A stretch of 64,000 nucleotides of DNA. Origin: Sanguibacter gelidistatuariae. Its GTDB lineage: Bacteria; Actinomycetota; Actinomycetes; Actinomycetales; Cellulomonadaceae. The translations under genes and the position numbers were made by a program. Below, in pieces: positions 50,222 to 59,372 of the stretch. Position 1 is the first letter of the stretch. Every line of letters starts with the position of its first letter. The stretch is from assembly GCF_900096585.1 (NCBI RefSeq), contig NZ_FMYH01000007.1, positions 175,853 through 239,852 of the forward strand, given 5' to 3'. The notes beneath the pieces were generated by a model, which saw only the letters and a program-made list of their open reading frames with translations, was not told the DNA's origin and ran no database searches.

Positions 50222-50665
50222 TCAGCGGAACGGCTGAGCGTCGTCCATGAGCCGGGACCGGATGAGGAACCGCAGCCCCTCGGGCCCCTCGACCGAGAAG
50301 CCGGAACCCCGACCGGGCACGACGTCGACGGTCAGGTGCGTGTGGCTCCAGTACGCAAACTGCTCGCGGGACATCCAGAAGTCGATCGGCTGGCCAGGGG
50401 TGCCAGGGGTGCCAGGGGTGCCAGGGGTGCCTGGGTCGCCGGGAGCGGCGATGTCGAAGCGCCCGAGCAGCACATCGGCGTCGGAGGTGATGAAGTCCCC
50501 GGCCGGATAGCACATGGGCGAGCTGCCGTCGCAGCAGCCACCGGACTGGTGGAACATGAGCGGGCCGTACTTGCCCCACAGCAGGTGCAGCAGGTCGATG
50601 CTCGCGTCGGTCAACGCGACCCGGGACTGGCTCTCTCCGTCGATGACGACCGCGGCGTCGATCAT
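50222..50665 (-). CDS. DUF779 domain protein with collagen-like Gly-Thr-Pro insert
   Basis: 147 residues from ATG 50665 with GAGGAGG upstream. FHQSGGCCDGSSPMCYPAGDF (cysteines 44, 45 and 52) and SHTHLTVDVVPGRGSGFS are the DUF779 landmarks; the cysteines may bind a metal. The family is nearly always next to an aldehyde dehydrogenase gene, as here (71 bases downstream of that gene's stop). Residues 76-93 form a Gly-X-Pro repeat encoded by four perfect 9-base repeats, an insertion not expected in this small domain. Confidence 0.88.
   Translation of the reverse strand: MIDAAVVIDGESQSRVALTDASIDLLHLLWGKYGPLMFHQSGGCCDGSSPMCYPAGDFITSDADVLLGRFDIAAPGDPGTPGTPGTPGTPGQPIDFWMSREQFAYWSHTHLTVDVVPGRGSGFSVEGPEGLRFLIRSRLMDDAQPFR
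50394..50429. repeat. Four perfect 9-base tandem repeats inside the DUF779 gene
   Basis: CCAGGGGTG repeats at 50394, 50403, 50412 and 50421, followed by a degenerate copy at 50430-50438. Being a multiple of three, changes in copy number keep the frame and would lengthen or shorten the Gly-Thr-Pro segment. Likely prone to slippage. Confidence 0.95.
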
Positions 50666-50736
50666 GGGTGCCTCCTCGCGGTTGGGATGCGCGGGCCGGT
50701 GCGACGACGAACCGTCGCCGCACCGGCTTGTCCGGC

Positions 50737-52260
50737 TCAGAAGAACCCGAGCGCCGTCTCGGAATAGCTCACGAGCAGGTTCTTCGTCTGCTGGTAGTGG
50801 TCCAGGGCCAGCTTGGAGTTCTCCCGGCCGATCCCGGAGCTCTTGTAGCCACCGAAGGCGGCCCCGGCGGGGTAGGCGTGGTAGTTGTTGATCCACACCC
50901 GCCCGGCCTTGATGTCCCGCCCGGCGCGGTAGGCGAGGTTCCCGTTGCGGGACCACACCCCGGCGCCCAGCCCGTAGAGGGTGTCGTTGGCCTTGGCGAT
51001 CGCGTCGGCGTAGTCGTCGAAGCTCGTCACCGCCACGACGGGTCCGAAGATCTCCTCCTGGAAGATCCGCATGGAGTTCTGCCCCTCGAAGATGGTCGGG
51101 GCGACGTAGAAGCCGTCGGTGAGGTCTCCGCCCAGGTCGACCCGCTCACCGCCGAGCAGCAGCCGCGCGCCCTCCTGCTTGCCGATGTCGATGTAGCTGA
51201 GGATCTTCTCGAGCTGGTCGTTGGAGGCCTGCGCGCCGACCTGGGTGGCGGTGTCGAGCGGGTTCCCCTGGATCGCCTTCTTGGTCCGGTCGAGCGCGTC
51301 GGAGAGGAAGGTGTCGTAGATCGGCTTCTGGATGAGCGAACGGGACGGGCAGGTGCAGACCTCGCCCTGGTTGAAGGCGAAGAGCACGAACCCTTCCTGA
51401 GCCTTGTCGTAGAAGGCGTCGTTCTTGTCGGCGACGTCCTCGAAGAAGATGTTCGGGCTCTTGCCACCCAGCTCGACCGTTGACGGGATGAGGTTGGCGC
51501 TCGCGTACTGCAGGATGAGCCGGCCCGTCGTCGTCTCGCCGGTGAAGGCGATCTTGCGGATCCGCGGGCTCGAGGCGAGCGGCTTGCCGGCCTCGAGGCC
51601 AAAGCCGTTGACGATGTTGAGCACCCCGGGCGGGAGGATGTCCCCGATCAGCTCGATGAGCACGAGGATCGAGACGGGGGTCTGCTCGGCCGGCTTGAGC
51701 ACGATCGTGTTGCCGCCCGCGAGGGCGGGCGCGAGCTTCCACGTCGCCATGAGGATCGGGAAGTTCCACGGGATGATCTGCCCGACGACGCCGAGCGGCT
51801 CCGCGTAGTGGTACGCGACGGTGTCCCCGTCGAGCTCGGTGAACTCGCCCTCCTGGGCCCTGATGACCGAGGCGAAGTACCGGAAGTGGTCTGCGGCCAG
51901 GGGGAGGTCGGCGTTGAGCGGCTCGCGGATCGGCTTGCCGTTGTCCCACGTCTCGGCGACGGCGAGCAGCTCGAGGTTGGCCTCGATGACGTCGGCGATC
52001 TTGTTCAGGACGGCGGCGCGCTCGGTCCCGGTGGTCTTGCCCCACGCGGGGGCGGCCTTGTGGGCGGCGTCCAGGGCCGCGTCGATGTCCTCGGCGGTGC
52101 CGCGGGCGACCTCGGCGAAGGGCTTGCCGGTGACGGGAGAGATGTCCTCGAAGTACTGGCCCTTGACGGGGCGTACCCATTCCCCGCCGATCCAGTGCTC
52201 GTAGCGACTTTTGAAGGTGACGAGGGCCTCGGGGGTTCCGGGGGCTGCGTAGATGGTCAT
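50737..52260 (-). CDS. Aldehyde dehydrogenase family protein (acetaldehyde/ExaC-AldB type)
   Basis: 507 residues. Catalytic Cys302 in [11 protein letters not shown], general base Glu264 in [13 protein letters not shown], and the NAD-binding [20 protein letters not shown] are intact. The double cysteine (CTC) is usual for NAD-dependent acetaldehyde dehydrogenases of the ExaC/AldB group. It oxidises short-chain aldehydes to acids in the cytoplasm. Followed by the DUF779 gene and preceded, 62 bases away, by a TetR gene; all on the minus strand. Confidence 0.94.
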   Translation of the reverse strand: MTIYAAPGTPEALVTFKSRYEHWIGGEWVRPVKGQYFEDISPVTGKPFAEVARGTAEDIDAALDAAHKAAPAWGKTTGTERAAVLNKIADVIEANLELLAVAETWDNGKPIREPLNADLPLAADHFRYFASVIRAQEGEFTELDGDTVAYHYAEPLGVVGQIIPWNFPILMATWKLAPALAGGNTIVLKPAEQTPVSILVLIELIGDILPPGVLNIVNGFGLEAGKPLASSPRIRKIAFTGETTTGRLILQYASANLIPSTVELGGKSPNIFFEDVADKNDAFYDKAQEGFVLFAFNQGEVCTCPSRSLIQKPIYDTFLSDALDRTKKAIQGNPLDTATQVGAQASNDQLEKILSYIDIGKQEGARLLLGGERVDLGGDLTDGFYVAPTIFEGQNSMRIFQEEIFGPVVAVTSFDDYADAIAKANDTLYGLGAGVWSRNGNLAYRAGRDIKAGRVWINNYHAYPAGAAFGGYKSSGIGRENSKLALDHYQQTKNLLVSYSETALGFF

Positions 52261-52322
52261 TGTGCTCCTATGACGACACTGTCAGGTGAGCGCTCGGCGG
52301 TGCCGCCGAGCTTCTCCTCAAT

Positions 52323-52919
52323 CTACCGACCGCCCCGCGCCCCCGCGACAGGTGCTCCCGGGGCCGACTGGGCGGGCGCGAGTATCGTCCACACCCAGGC
52401 GGCGGCCTGGTCGGGAGCGGGCAGGGGATCCATGTCGAGCCAGGCGGTCAGGACGCCGATCAGCGACCCGGTGATGCTCGCGGCAGCGATCTCCACCGGC
52501 AGCTCGATCCTGTCGTAGTCGTCCGCGTGCAAGCAGATCCCGGTCATGACGATCGTGGTGATCCGGCGGCGCAGCCGTGCGGTCGCGACGGGCGAGCCGT
52601 GCTCGCCGAGCGCCCTGCGGTACAGGGCGGCGTTCTCCGCGAGGTGCTCGGCATAGCGCACGAGCACCTCGGGCGGGTCCTCGCTGAGCTCGAGCGTCGC
52701 CAGGTCGGTGAGGTCCGCCCCGGCGAGGCGCACCTGCTCGTCCAGGGCGTCGGCGAGCAGGGTGTCTTTGTCGGCGTAATGCTGGTAGAAGGTGGAACGG
52801 TTGATCGTGGCCCGGTCGGCGATGTCCGCGACGGCGATCTCGTCGAGGTCGCGCTCCCGCGCGAGGGAGAGCAGCGCGTCCTGGAGCAGGGTGCGCGTAC
52901 GGGCGATACGGGGGTCCAT
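52323..52919 (-). CDS. TetR/AcrR family transcriptional regulator
   Basis: 198 residues. The N-terminal helix-turn-helix reads IAVADIADRATINRSTFYQHYADKD (recognition part INRSTFYQHYADKD), followed by an all-helical ligand domain with a TetR_C-like C-terminus. It diverges from the MMPL exporter gene, and the 164-base region between them has two palindromes, so it probably represses the exporter and itself and responds to a hydrophobic compound. It could also influence the aldehyde dehydrogenase gene downstream. Confidence 0.92.
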   Translation of the reverse strand: MDPRIARTRTLLQDALLSLARERDLDEIAVADIADRATINRSTFYQHYADKDTLLADALDEQVRLAGADLTDLATLELSEDPPEVLVRYAEHLAENAALYRRALGEHGSPVATARLRRRITTIVMTGICLHADDYDRIELPVEIAAASITGSLIGVLTAWLDMDPLPAPDQAAAWVWTILAPAQSAPGAPVAGARGGR

Positions 52920-52963
52920 GAGCCCATTGTGTCAGTCCGTGGACACTCTTGCCAGTAGATAAG

Positions 52964-52993
52964 CAACAACTGTTGCCTAACCAACGATCGTTG
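52964..52993. promoter_or_regulatory. Two TetR-type operator palindromes
   Basis: GCAACAACTGTTGC (52964-52977, arms GCAACA/TGTTGC) and CAACGATCGTTG (52982-52993, perfect palindrome) lie side by side, 45 bases from the TetR start and 91 bases from the MMPL start. The shared CAAC/GTTG ends suggest two dimers of the same regulator. Confidence 0.7.
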
Positions 52994-53083
52994 TTTAGTG
53001 TGGTCGTGTCGTCCGATGAAGCGCGACCACGCAAGGCTGCACCGCTCACTTCCCGGGCTCGCCCGGACGACCAAGGGATCACC

Positions 53084-55381
53084 ATGGCTTCGTTTCTCTA
53101 CCGGGTAGGACACTTCTCCTACACGCGCCGCTGGGTCGTGCTCATCACGTGGCTCGTCGTGCTGCTCGCGGTGGGCGGCGCAGCCCTCGCCTCGGGCATG
53201 AAGATGACCGAGGACATCGCGATCCCCGGGACCGAGTCCGCCAACGCCCAGCAGATCCTCGAGGAGCGCTTCGGCGACGCCGCGAGCGGTGTCGGCTCGG
53301 GGACCGGCGGGTCGGCCGGGGCCGGCAGCGAGGCCGACCAGCCCGCCACGGCACGAGTCATCGTCGCGGCACCTGAAGGAACCAGCCTCACGGGCGACGG
53401 CGGTCTCGCACCTGTGCTTGATGCGCTCGAAGGGGTGACCTCTGCCGCCGACGTCGCCTCGATCTCCGACCCGGCCACGACAGGCACCATCTCCCCGGAC
53501 GGCGGCGCGGTCTACTTCGACGTGCAGTTCACCGTCCCGGCCGACGACGTCCCCGCGGCCACCCTCGGCGCCTTGACCTCCGCGCAGACCGCACTTGAGG
53601 CGGACGGATTCACCGTCGCGCTCTCCGGGGGGCCCTTCACCGAACCCCTCGAGCTCATCTCGGCGACCGAGGGCGCGGGTGTGGTCCTTGCCCTCCTCGT
53701 GCTGCTGGTGACCTTCGGCTCGCTGCTCGCCGCAGGCATGCCCATCCTGACCGCCCTGCTCGGCGTCGGGATCGGTCTCGCCGGCGTGCTGTCGTTCTCG
53801 TCTGTGGTCACGATCTCCTCGGCGACGCTGACCCTCGCGCTCATGCTCGGGCTCGCCGTGGGCATCGACTACGCCCTGTTCCTGCTCTCCCGGCACCGCC
53901 AGCAGCTCGCCGAGGGCGTCGACCCGGCCGAGTCCGCGGGTCGCGCGGTCGGCACCGCCGGCAGCGCGATCGTCTTTGCCGGGCTGACCGTCGTGGTCGC
54001 ACTCTCCGGCCTCGCGGTGACTGGCATCCCGTTCCTGGGCACGATGGGCTTCGCCGCGGCCGCGACGGTGGCAGTCGCGGTCCTCATCGCGGTGACCCTG
54101 CTCCCCGCGCTCATGGGCTTCGCCGGTACCCGGCTCATCCCGCGGGGCCGCGCCGCCGCGCGCGCCCAGCGGTCCGCCAAGGCCGAGAACCGGTGGGGCA
54201 CTCTCATCACGCGCCACCCCGTCTGGACCCTGGTCACCGGGGTCCTCGTGCTGGGCGCCGTCGCGCTGCCGGCCACCTCCATGCGCCTGGGCCTGCCCGA
54301 CGCCGGCCAGGAACCCGTTACTTCCAACGAACGCCAGGCCTATGACCTGCTCGCGGAGAACTTCGGCCCCGGCATCAACGGCCCGCTCGTCGTGCTCGTC
54401 GATGCCGCTGACGACCCAGCTGCGCTCGCGGACGCCACAGCTCGGGTCACCGAGGCACTCGGTGGGGTCGCCAACGTCGCCTACGTCGCACCGGCGGCCC
54501 CCAACGGCGCCGTGAACGGCATGCTCGGCCCGGACCAGCCTGCTCCTGAGGGCACGCCCGAGGCGGACGCGGCTCTCATCCTCGTGCTCCCGACGACGGG
54601 TCCGAACGACGTCGAGACCGCCGACGTGGTCCACGACATCCGGGCGCTGCGCGCCGACATCGAGGAAGCGACCGGAACCCACATCTGGGTGACCGGGGCG
54701 GCTGCGGCCAACATCGACATCACGCAGAAGCTCTCCGACGCGCTGCCGCTGTTCCTGGCCATCGTCGTGGGTCTGGCATTCATCCTGCTGCTCGTGGCGT
54801 TCCGCTCGATCCTCGTCCCGGTGACCGCGGTGCTCGGCTTCCTGCTCACGGTGGCTGCGGCCTTCGGGGCCACGACCGCCGTCTACCAGTGGGGGTGGCT
54901 CTCGGATGTGTTCCGGGTCGCGGCCCCGGCGCCGCTGCTGAGCTTCATGCCGGTTCTGCTCGTCGGCGTGCTCTTCGGGCTGGCGATGGACTACCAGGTC
55001 TTCCTCGTCTCGCGGATGCGTGAGGACCACGTGCACGGCGCCGCGCCGCTCGCCGCAGTCCGCTCGGGATACTCCCACGGTGCGCGGGTGGTCCTGGCCG
55101 CTGCGCTCATCATGATCTCGGTGTTCTCGAGCTTCGTCTTCTCCGGGAACTCCACGATCGGCCCGATCGCCTTCGCGATGGGCTTCGGGGTCGCGGTCGA
55201 CGCGCTCGTGGTCCGCATGACGATGATCCCCGCGGTCATGGCGCTCCTGGGGAAGTCGGCCTGGTGGCTGCCGCGCTGGCTGGACCGACTGGTCCCGAAC
55301 GTCGACATCGAGGGCGCGGCCCTCGAGCGTGGCGCGACGACGCACGTCGCCGAGCCCGAGGCAGAGCCTGCCCGCCGCTGA
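53084..55381 (+). CDS. MMPL family transporter (RND superfamily exporter)
   Basis: 765 residues from ATG 53084 (AAGGGA at 53073). About 12 membrane segments in the RND 1+5+1+5 layout with two large outer loops (about residues 40-190 and 410-560). VGIDYALFLLSRHRQQLAEG and FGLAMDYQVFLVSRMRED carry the proton-relay aspartate-tyrosine pairs of MMPL proteins. It may export lipids or toxic hydrophobic compounds. Divergent TetR gene predicts ligand-induced expression; a strong terminator follows. Confidence 0.93.
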   Translation: MASFLYRVGHFSYTRRWVVLITWLVVLLAVGGAALASGMKMTEDIAIPGTESANAQQILEERFGDAASGVGSGTGGSAGAGSEADQPATARVIVAAPEGTSLTGDGGLAPVLDALEGVTSAADVASISDPATTGTISPDGGAVYFDVQFTVPADDVPAATLGALTSAQTALEADGFTVALSGGPFTEPLELISATEGAGVVLALLVLLVTFGSLLAAGMPILTALLGVGIGLAGVLSFSSVVTISSATLTLALMLGLAVGIDYALFLLSRHRQQLAEGVDPAESAGRAVGTAGSAIVFAGLTVVVALSGLAVTGIPFLGTMGFAAAATVAVAVLIAVTLLPALMGFAGTRLIPRGRAAARAQRSAKAENRWGTLITRHPVWTLVTGVLVLGAVALPATSMRLGLPDAGQEPVTSNERQAYDLLAENFGPGINGPLVVLVDAADDPAALADATARVTEALGGVANVAYVAPAAPNGAVNGMLGPDQPAPEGTPEADAALILVLPTTGPNDVETADVVHDIRALRADIEEATGTHIWVTGAAAANIDITQKLSDALPLFLAIVVGLAFILLLVAFRSILVPVTAVLGFLLTVAAAFGATTAVYQWGWLSDVFRVAAPAPLLSFMPVLLVGVLFGLAMDYQVFLVSRMREDHVHGAAPLAAVRSGYSHGARVVLAAALIMISVFSSFVFSGNSTIGPIAFAMGFGVAVDALVVRMTMIPAVMALLGKSAWWLPRWLDRLVPNVDIEGAALERGATTHVAEPEAEPARR

Positions 55382-55398
55382 CGTCTGTTCTGCACATT

Positions 55399-55433
55399 CG
55401 GCCCGGGATGCCTCTCGCGACCGTCCCGGGCCG
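55399..55433 (+). terminator. Intrinsic terminator after the MMPL gene
   Basis: CGGCCCGGGA (55399-55408) pairs perfectly with TCCCGGGCCG (55424-55433), loop 15 bases, followed by TGTCTTTCTC. It lies 17 bases after the exporter stop and next to the convergent hydrolase stop. Confidence 0.7.
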
Positions 55434-55442
55434 GTGTCTTTC

Positions 55443-56732
55443 TCAGTCCCGCAGCGGTCCGCCGCTGTCGCGGATCTGCTGGGTGAGCCGGCTGAGCACG
55501 TCACCGGTGCGCAGGCCGTCGTGCTCGAACTCGTTGGTCACCCACGCGTGCACGTTGCCCACGGCGGACGCCGTCTCGAGACTGAGTCCGGCGTCGACGA
55601 ACATGTCGTCGAAGTACACGGCGGCCGCGACCGGCACGTCGTTGGCGGCGAGCGCCTCGGCGTCGTAGAGCGTGGTCCAGCGCTCACGCCGCGCGAGCTC
55701 GTGCGCAGCGGCAGCGAAGGGCCGTAGCCCGGCGATCTCCTCGAACATCCACGGGTAGATCATCTCGCCGGTGAGGTGCAGCGGACGGTGACCGGGGTCG
55801 AAGGCGGGGTGCTCGCCGCGCTCGGCGTGGGCGGCCCACCCGGTCACCGCGTACCCGGAGGCGTAGATGGACTCCTGGAGGACCGCGTACAGCGGGTTCT
55901 CTCGGTAGGAGGTCAGGGTCATCACCTGGTTGAGGAAGGTCTCGGAGAGCTCGGAGGCGCCCGGGTCGAAGGCCTCGTCGAGGAGCCAGTGCAGCCGCTC
56001 GAAGCCGGGCTTCATCCCGAGGTCCATCCCCACAGTCTGGAAGCGGCGCACCGAGAGCAGGTCGCCGTCGGGCAGGCGGACGTCGCCCGCAGCCAGCCGG
56101 TCCGCGATCCGGGCCGCCTGTGCGACGTCGCCCGGGAAGCGGGCGAACATCTCACGATTCTTCGCGGCGGTGCGCGGATAGGTGTGCCGGTACACCTCAC
56201 GTGCGTCGGCCTGCAGGCCGACGAGCCCGCCGGTCACATAGCAGGCGGAGAGCCCCTGCGGTGCCTGGGAGAGATAGGTGAGGGTGAGGAAGCCGCCGTA
56301 GCTCTGCCCGAGCGACTCCCAACGGCGAGCGCCGTAGAGGGTGCGGCGCACGTGCTCGGCGTCGGCGACGATCGAGTCGGCGCGGAAGTGGGTGAGGTGC
56401 TCGGCCTGCGCCGCCGGGCTGCCCAGGGCCGCCAGGTGGCCGCCGCGGACCGGGGTCGATCTGCCGGTGCCGCGCTGGTCGAGCAGGATCACCCGGTGCG
56501 TGGTCAGCATGTGCCCGAGCCAGCCGTCCGGGCCGGTCGGGCGAGGTCCCTTGCCGCCCGGGCCGCCCTGCAGGAACACCAGGAGGGGAAGGTCCTCGTG
56601 ACGTCTGGCCGGTGCGACGACCTCCCGGACGAACACGGTGATGGTGCGGGTGTCGCGGTCGTCGAACCAGTCGAGCGGGACGCTCACCTCGTGGTCGGTG
56701 ACGTGCATCCCGGGGACGGTGTAGCTGATCAC
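55443..56732 (-). CDS. Alpha/beta hydrolase, proline iminopeptidase-like (peptidase S33)
   Basis: 429 residues from a GTG with GAGGAG upstream. Oxyanion-hole segment LVFLQGGPGGKGP, then ILLDQRGTGRSTP, and nucleophile elbow SLGQSYGGFLTLTYL (catalytic Ser in GQSYGG). This order with the PGG and DQRGTGRS motifs is typical of S33 prolyl aminopeptidases, which remove N-terminal proline from peptides. The C-terminal catalytic His lies near VHAWVTNEFEHDGL. Cytoplasmic; single gene between convergent exporter and glpK. Confidence 0.9.
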   Translation of the reverse strand: MISYTVPGMHVTDHEVSVPLDWFDDRDTRTITVFVREVVAPARRHEDLPLLVFLQGGPGGKGPRPTGPDGWLGHMLTTHRVILLDQRGTGRSTPVRGGHLAALGSPAAQAEHLTHFRADSIVADAEHVRRTLYGARRWESLGQSYGGFLTLTYLSQAPQGLSACYVTGGLVGLQADAREVYRHTYPRTAAKNREMFARFPGDVAQAARIADRLAAGDVRLPDGDLLSVRRFQTVGMDLGMKPGFERLHWLLDEAFDPGASELSETFLNQVMTLTSYRENPLYAVLQESIYASGYAVTGWAAHAERGEHPAFDPGHRPLHLTGEMIYPWMFEEIAGLRPFAAAAHELARRERWTTLYDAEALAANDVPVAAAVYFDDMFVDAGLSLETASAVGNVHAWVTNEFEHDGLRTGDVLSRLTQQIRDSGGPLRD

Positions 56733-56874
56733 GCGCTCTCCTCGCAGGTTTCGGGGCTGCGCACACAGCGCGCGTTGCCCCGACCAACCCTATGTCCGTC
56801 GCACCCGAGTACGGCCGTGGCCCGGCCCCCAAGGGGAGCCGGGCCACGGCCGTCGTGCTGGTACTGCGGGTGAC

Positions 56875-58392
56875 TCAGACGACGTCGTCGTCGACCCAGT
56901 CGAGGGTCTTGGAGACGGCCTTCTTCCAGAGCCGGTACTGGCGGTCCCGCTCGGAGCCCTCCATGTCGGGGGACCAGCGCTTGTCCTCGGCCCAGTTGTC
57001 GATGACGTCCTGCTCCCCGTTCCAGAAGCCGACCGCGATGCCCGCCGCATACGCCGCGCCGAGCGCGGTCGTCTCGGCTACCTGGGGTCGAACCACGTCG
57101 ACGTCGAGGATGTCCGCCTGGAACTGCATGAGCAGCTCGTTGGCGACCATGCCGCCGTCGACCTTGAGCTCGGTCAGGTCCACACCGGAGTCGGCGTTCA
57201 TGGCGTCGAGCACCTCGCGGGTCTGGAAGGCGGTGGCCTCCAGTGCCGCGCGGGCGATGTGGTTCTTGTTGACGAACCGCGTGAGGCCCACGAGCGCACC
57301 ACGCGCGTCCGGACGCCAGTACGGGGCGAACAGCCCGGAGAAGGCCGGGACGAAGTACGCCCCGCCGTTCGTCTCGACCTTGGCGGCGTAGTACTCCACG
57401 TCCCGGGCGTCCTCGAACATGCCGAGGTTGTCCCGCAGCCACTGGATGAGCGACCCGGTCACGGCGATCGAGCCCTCGAGGGCGTAGACCTGCGGGGCGT
57501 CGCCGATCTTGTAGCAGACGGTGGTCAGCAGCCCGTTCTTGCTCGCGACCGGCTCGGTGCCGGTGTTGAGCAGCATGAAGTTACCAGTCCCGTAGGTATT
57601 CTTCGCGGTGCCCTTCTCGAAGCAGGCCTGACCGAAGGTCGCCGCCTGCTGGTCACCCAGGATCCCGGCGATCGGCACCCCCGGGACCATGCCGCGCTCG
57701 CGGCCGTGGCCGTAGACCTCGGAGGAGGAGCGGATCTCGGGGAGCATCGACAGCGGGATGGTCATCTCCGCCGCGATGTCCTCGTTCCAGGTGAGGGTGT
57801 CGATGTTCATGAGCATGGTGCGCGAGGCGTTGGTGACGTCGGTGACGTGCACGCCGCCGTCGGTCCCTCCGGTCATGTTCCACAGCACCCAGGAGTCGGT
57901 GTTGCCGAACATGAGGTCCCCGCGCTCGGCGGCCGCGCGTGCGCCGTCGACGTTGTCGAGGATCCACTTGACCTTGGGGCCGGAGAAGTACGTGGCGAGC
58001 GGCAGGCCGACGCGCGCCTTGTACTTCTCAGGTCCCTCGGATCCGCCGAGCTCGTCGACGATGGCCTGGGTCCGGGTGTCCTGCCAGACGATGGCGTTGT
58101 AGACGGGCTTCCCGGTGTTGCGGTCCCAGACGACGGCGGTCTCGCGCTGGTTGGTGATCCCCACCGCGGCGATGTCGTCCTTGGTGAGATTGCCGCGGGT
58201 CAGGGCGATCCCCACGACCTCACGGACGTTGTTCCAGATCTGCTCGGGGTTGTGCTCGACCCACCCTGCCCGCGGGAAGATCTGGTCGTGCTCGAGCTGG
58301 CCCGAGGAGTGGATGGTGCCAGCGTGGGTGAACACGATGGCACGCGAACTCGTGGTCCCCTGGTCGATGGCCAGGACGTACTGTGCGGTCAT
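56875..58392 (-). CDS. glpK: Glycerol kinase GlpK
   Basis: 505 residues, normal for Glp[19 protein letters not shown] at the N-terminus binds ATP phosphate; [11 protein letters not shown] and [18 protein letters not shown] are conserved FGGY-kinase blocks. Phosphorylates glycerol to glycerol-3-phosphate in the cytoplasm. Last gene of the minus-strand glpD-glpF-glpK series, 81 bases after glpF. Confidence 0.97.
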   Translation of the reverse strand: MTAQYVLAIDQGTTSSRAIVFTHAGTIHSSGQLEHDQIFPRAGWVEHNPEQIWNNVREVVGIALTRGNLTKDDIAAVGITNQRETAVVWDRNTGKPVYNAIVWQDTRTQAIVDELGGSEGPEKYKARVGLPLATYFSGPKVKWILDNVDGARAAAERGDLMFGNTDSWVLWNMTGGTDGGVHVTDVTNASRTMLMNIDTLTWNEDIAAEMTIPLSMLPEIRSSSEVYGHGRERGMVPGVPIAGILGDQQAATFGQACFEKGTAKNTYGTGNFMLLNTGTEPVASKNGLLTTVCYKIGDAPQVYALEGSIAVTGSLIQWLRDNLGMFEDARDVEYYAAKVETNGGAYFVPAFSGLFAPYWRPDARGALVGLTRFVNKNHIARAALEATAFQTREVLDAMNADSGVDLTELKVDGGMVANELLMQFQADILDVDVVRPQVAETTALGAAYAAGIAVGFWNGEQDVIDNWAEDKRWSPDMEGSERDRQYRLWKKAVSKTLDWVDDDVV

Positions 58393-58473
58393 GGGTCATT
58401 CCTTCACTTCGTTGTGCGGGTGTGCCGGGCGTTGTCGACCGGCGTCGAGCAAGGTCTGGTCAGGCAGGGATCG

Positions 58474-59235
58474 TCAGCCGTACACGCGGCCGAGGACCCC
58501 GGCCAGGACCGCTCCCACGAGCGGTCCGGCGACCGGGACCCAGGAGTAGGCCCAGTCGCTCGAGCCCTTGCCGCGGATCGGCAGGATGAAGTGGGCGATG
58601 CGTGGGCCGAGGTCACGTGCGGGGTTGATGGCGTACCCGGTCGGGCCACCGAGGCTGGCGCCGATGCTGACGACCACGAGGGCGACAGCGAACGGGCCGA
58701 GGCCCGACGGCGTCTTTCCGGAGATCACGACGAAGAACACGAGCACGAAGGTCGCGATGACCTCGGTGATGAAGTTCCAGCCGTAGGAGCGGATGGCCGG
58801 CCCGGTCGAGAACACGGCAAGCTTGGAGCCGGCGTCGACGTCTTCGTCGAAGTGTTGCTTGAAGGCGATGAACATGATGACCGCCCCGACGAACGCGCCG
58901 ATCATCTCCGCGGCGAAGTACATGAACATGTGGGGCACGGTCGGCGCGATGGTCCCGGTGACCGCCCCGGCGGCGTCGTGCAGCACGGCGAAGGGCTGGT
59001 CGGCGGAGAACAGGCCGAGGGTGACCGCAGGGTTGAGGTGAGCGCCTGACTTGTGTGCCACGTACACGGCGATGAAGACCGCGAGGCCCCATCCCCAGTT
59101 GATGAGGAGCCAGCCGCCGTTGAACCCCTTGGACTTGGGAAGCAGGACCGTCGCGACGACACCTCCTCCGAGGAGGGTCAGCATCGCGGTTCCGAGGATC
59201 TCGGACCAGAAGGCATCTATGAGCATGGAATCCAT
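58474..59235 (-). CDS. glpF: Glycerol uptake facilitator GlpF (aquaglyceroporin, MIP family)
   Basis: 253 residues from ATG 59235, which has AGAGAGG five bases upstream; GTG 59238 is an alternative. Six membrane segments and the two half-helices with the pore motifs HLNPAVTLG and INPARDLGPR, the latter with the Asp typical of glycerol rather than water channels. It lets glycerol diffuse into the cell for GlpK, encoded just downstream. Confidence 0.95.
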   Translation of the reverse strand: MDSMLIDAFWSEILGTAMLTLLGGGVVATVLLPKSKGFNGGWLLINWGWGLAVFIAVYVAHKSGAHLNPAVTLGLFSADQPFAVLHDAAGAVTGTIAPTVPHMFMYFAAEMIGAFVGAVIMFIAFKQHFDEDVDAGSKLAVFSTGPAIRSYGWNFITEVIATFVLVFFVVISGKTPSGLGPFAVALVVVSIGASLGGPTGYAINPARDLGPRIAHFILPIRGKGSSDWAYSWVPVAGPLVGAVLAGVLGRVYG

Positions 59236-59274
59236 CACAGCCTCTCTAAATTGGTGGACTTCGTTGTCACAACC

Positions 59275-59300
59275 GCCTCGCAGCAGCTCTGCTGCGAGGC
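59275..59300. repeat. 12-bp hairpin between glpD and glpF
   Basis: GCCTCGCAGCAG (59275-59286) pairs perfectly with CTGCTGCGAGGC (59289-59300). It lies in the 137-base gap between glpD and glpF. No U-tract follows on the minus strand, so it may act as a processing or attenuation element that sets different levels for glpD and for glpF-glpK. Confidence 0.65.
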
Positions 59301-59372
59301 CTCATTGTTTGGAACTGTAGGGCACGTTCGTGCGGGTCGGTGGAGGTGGTCGGGTAGTTGGGTTCAGCTGGT

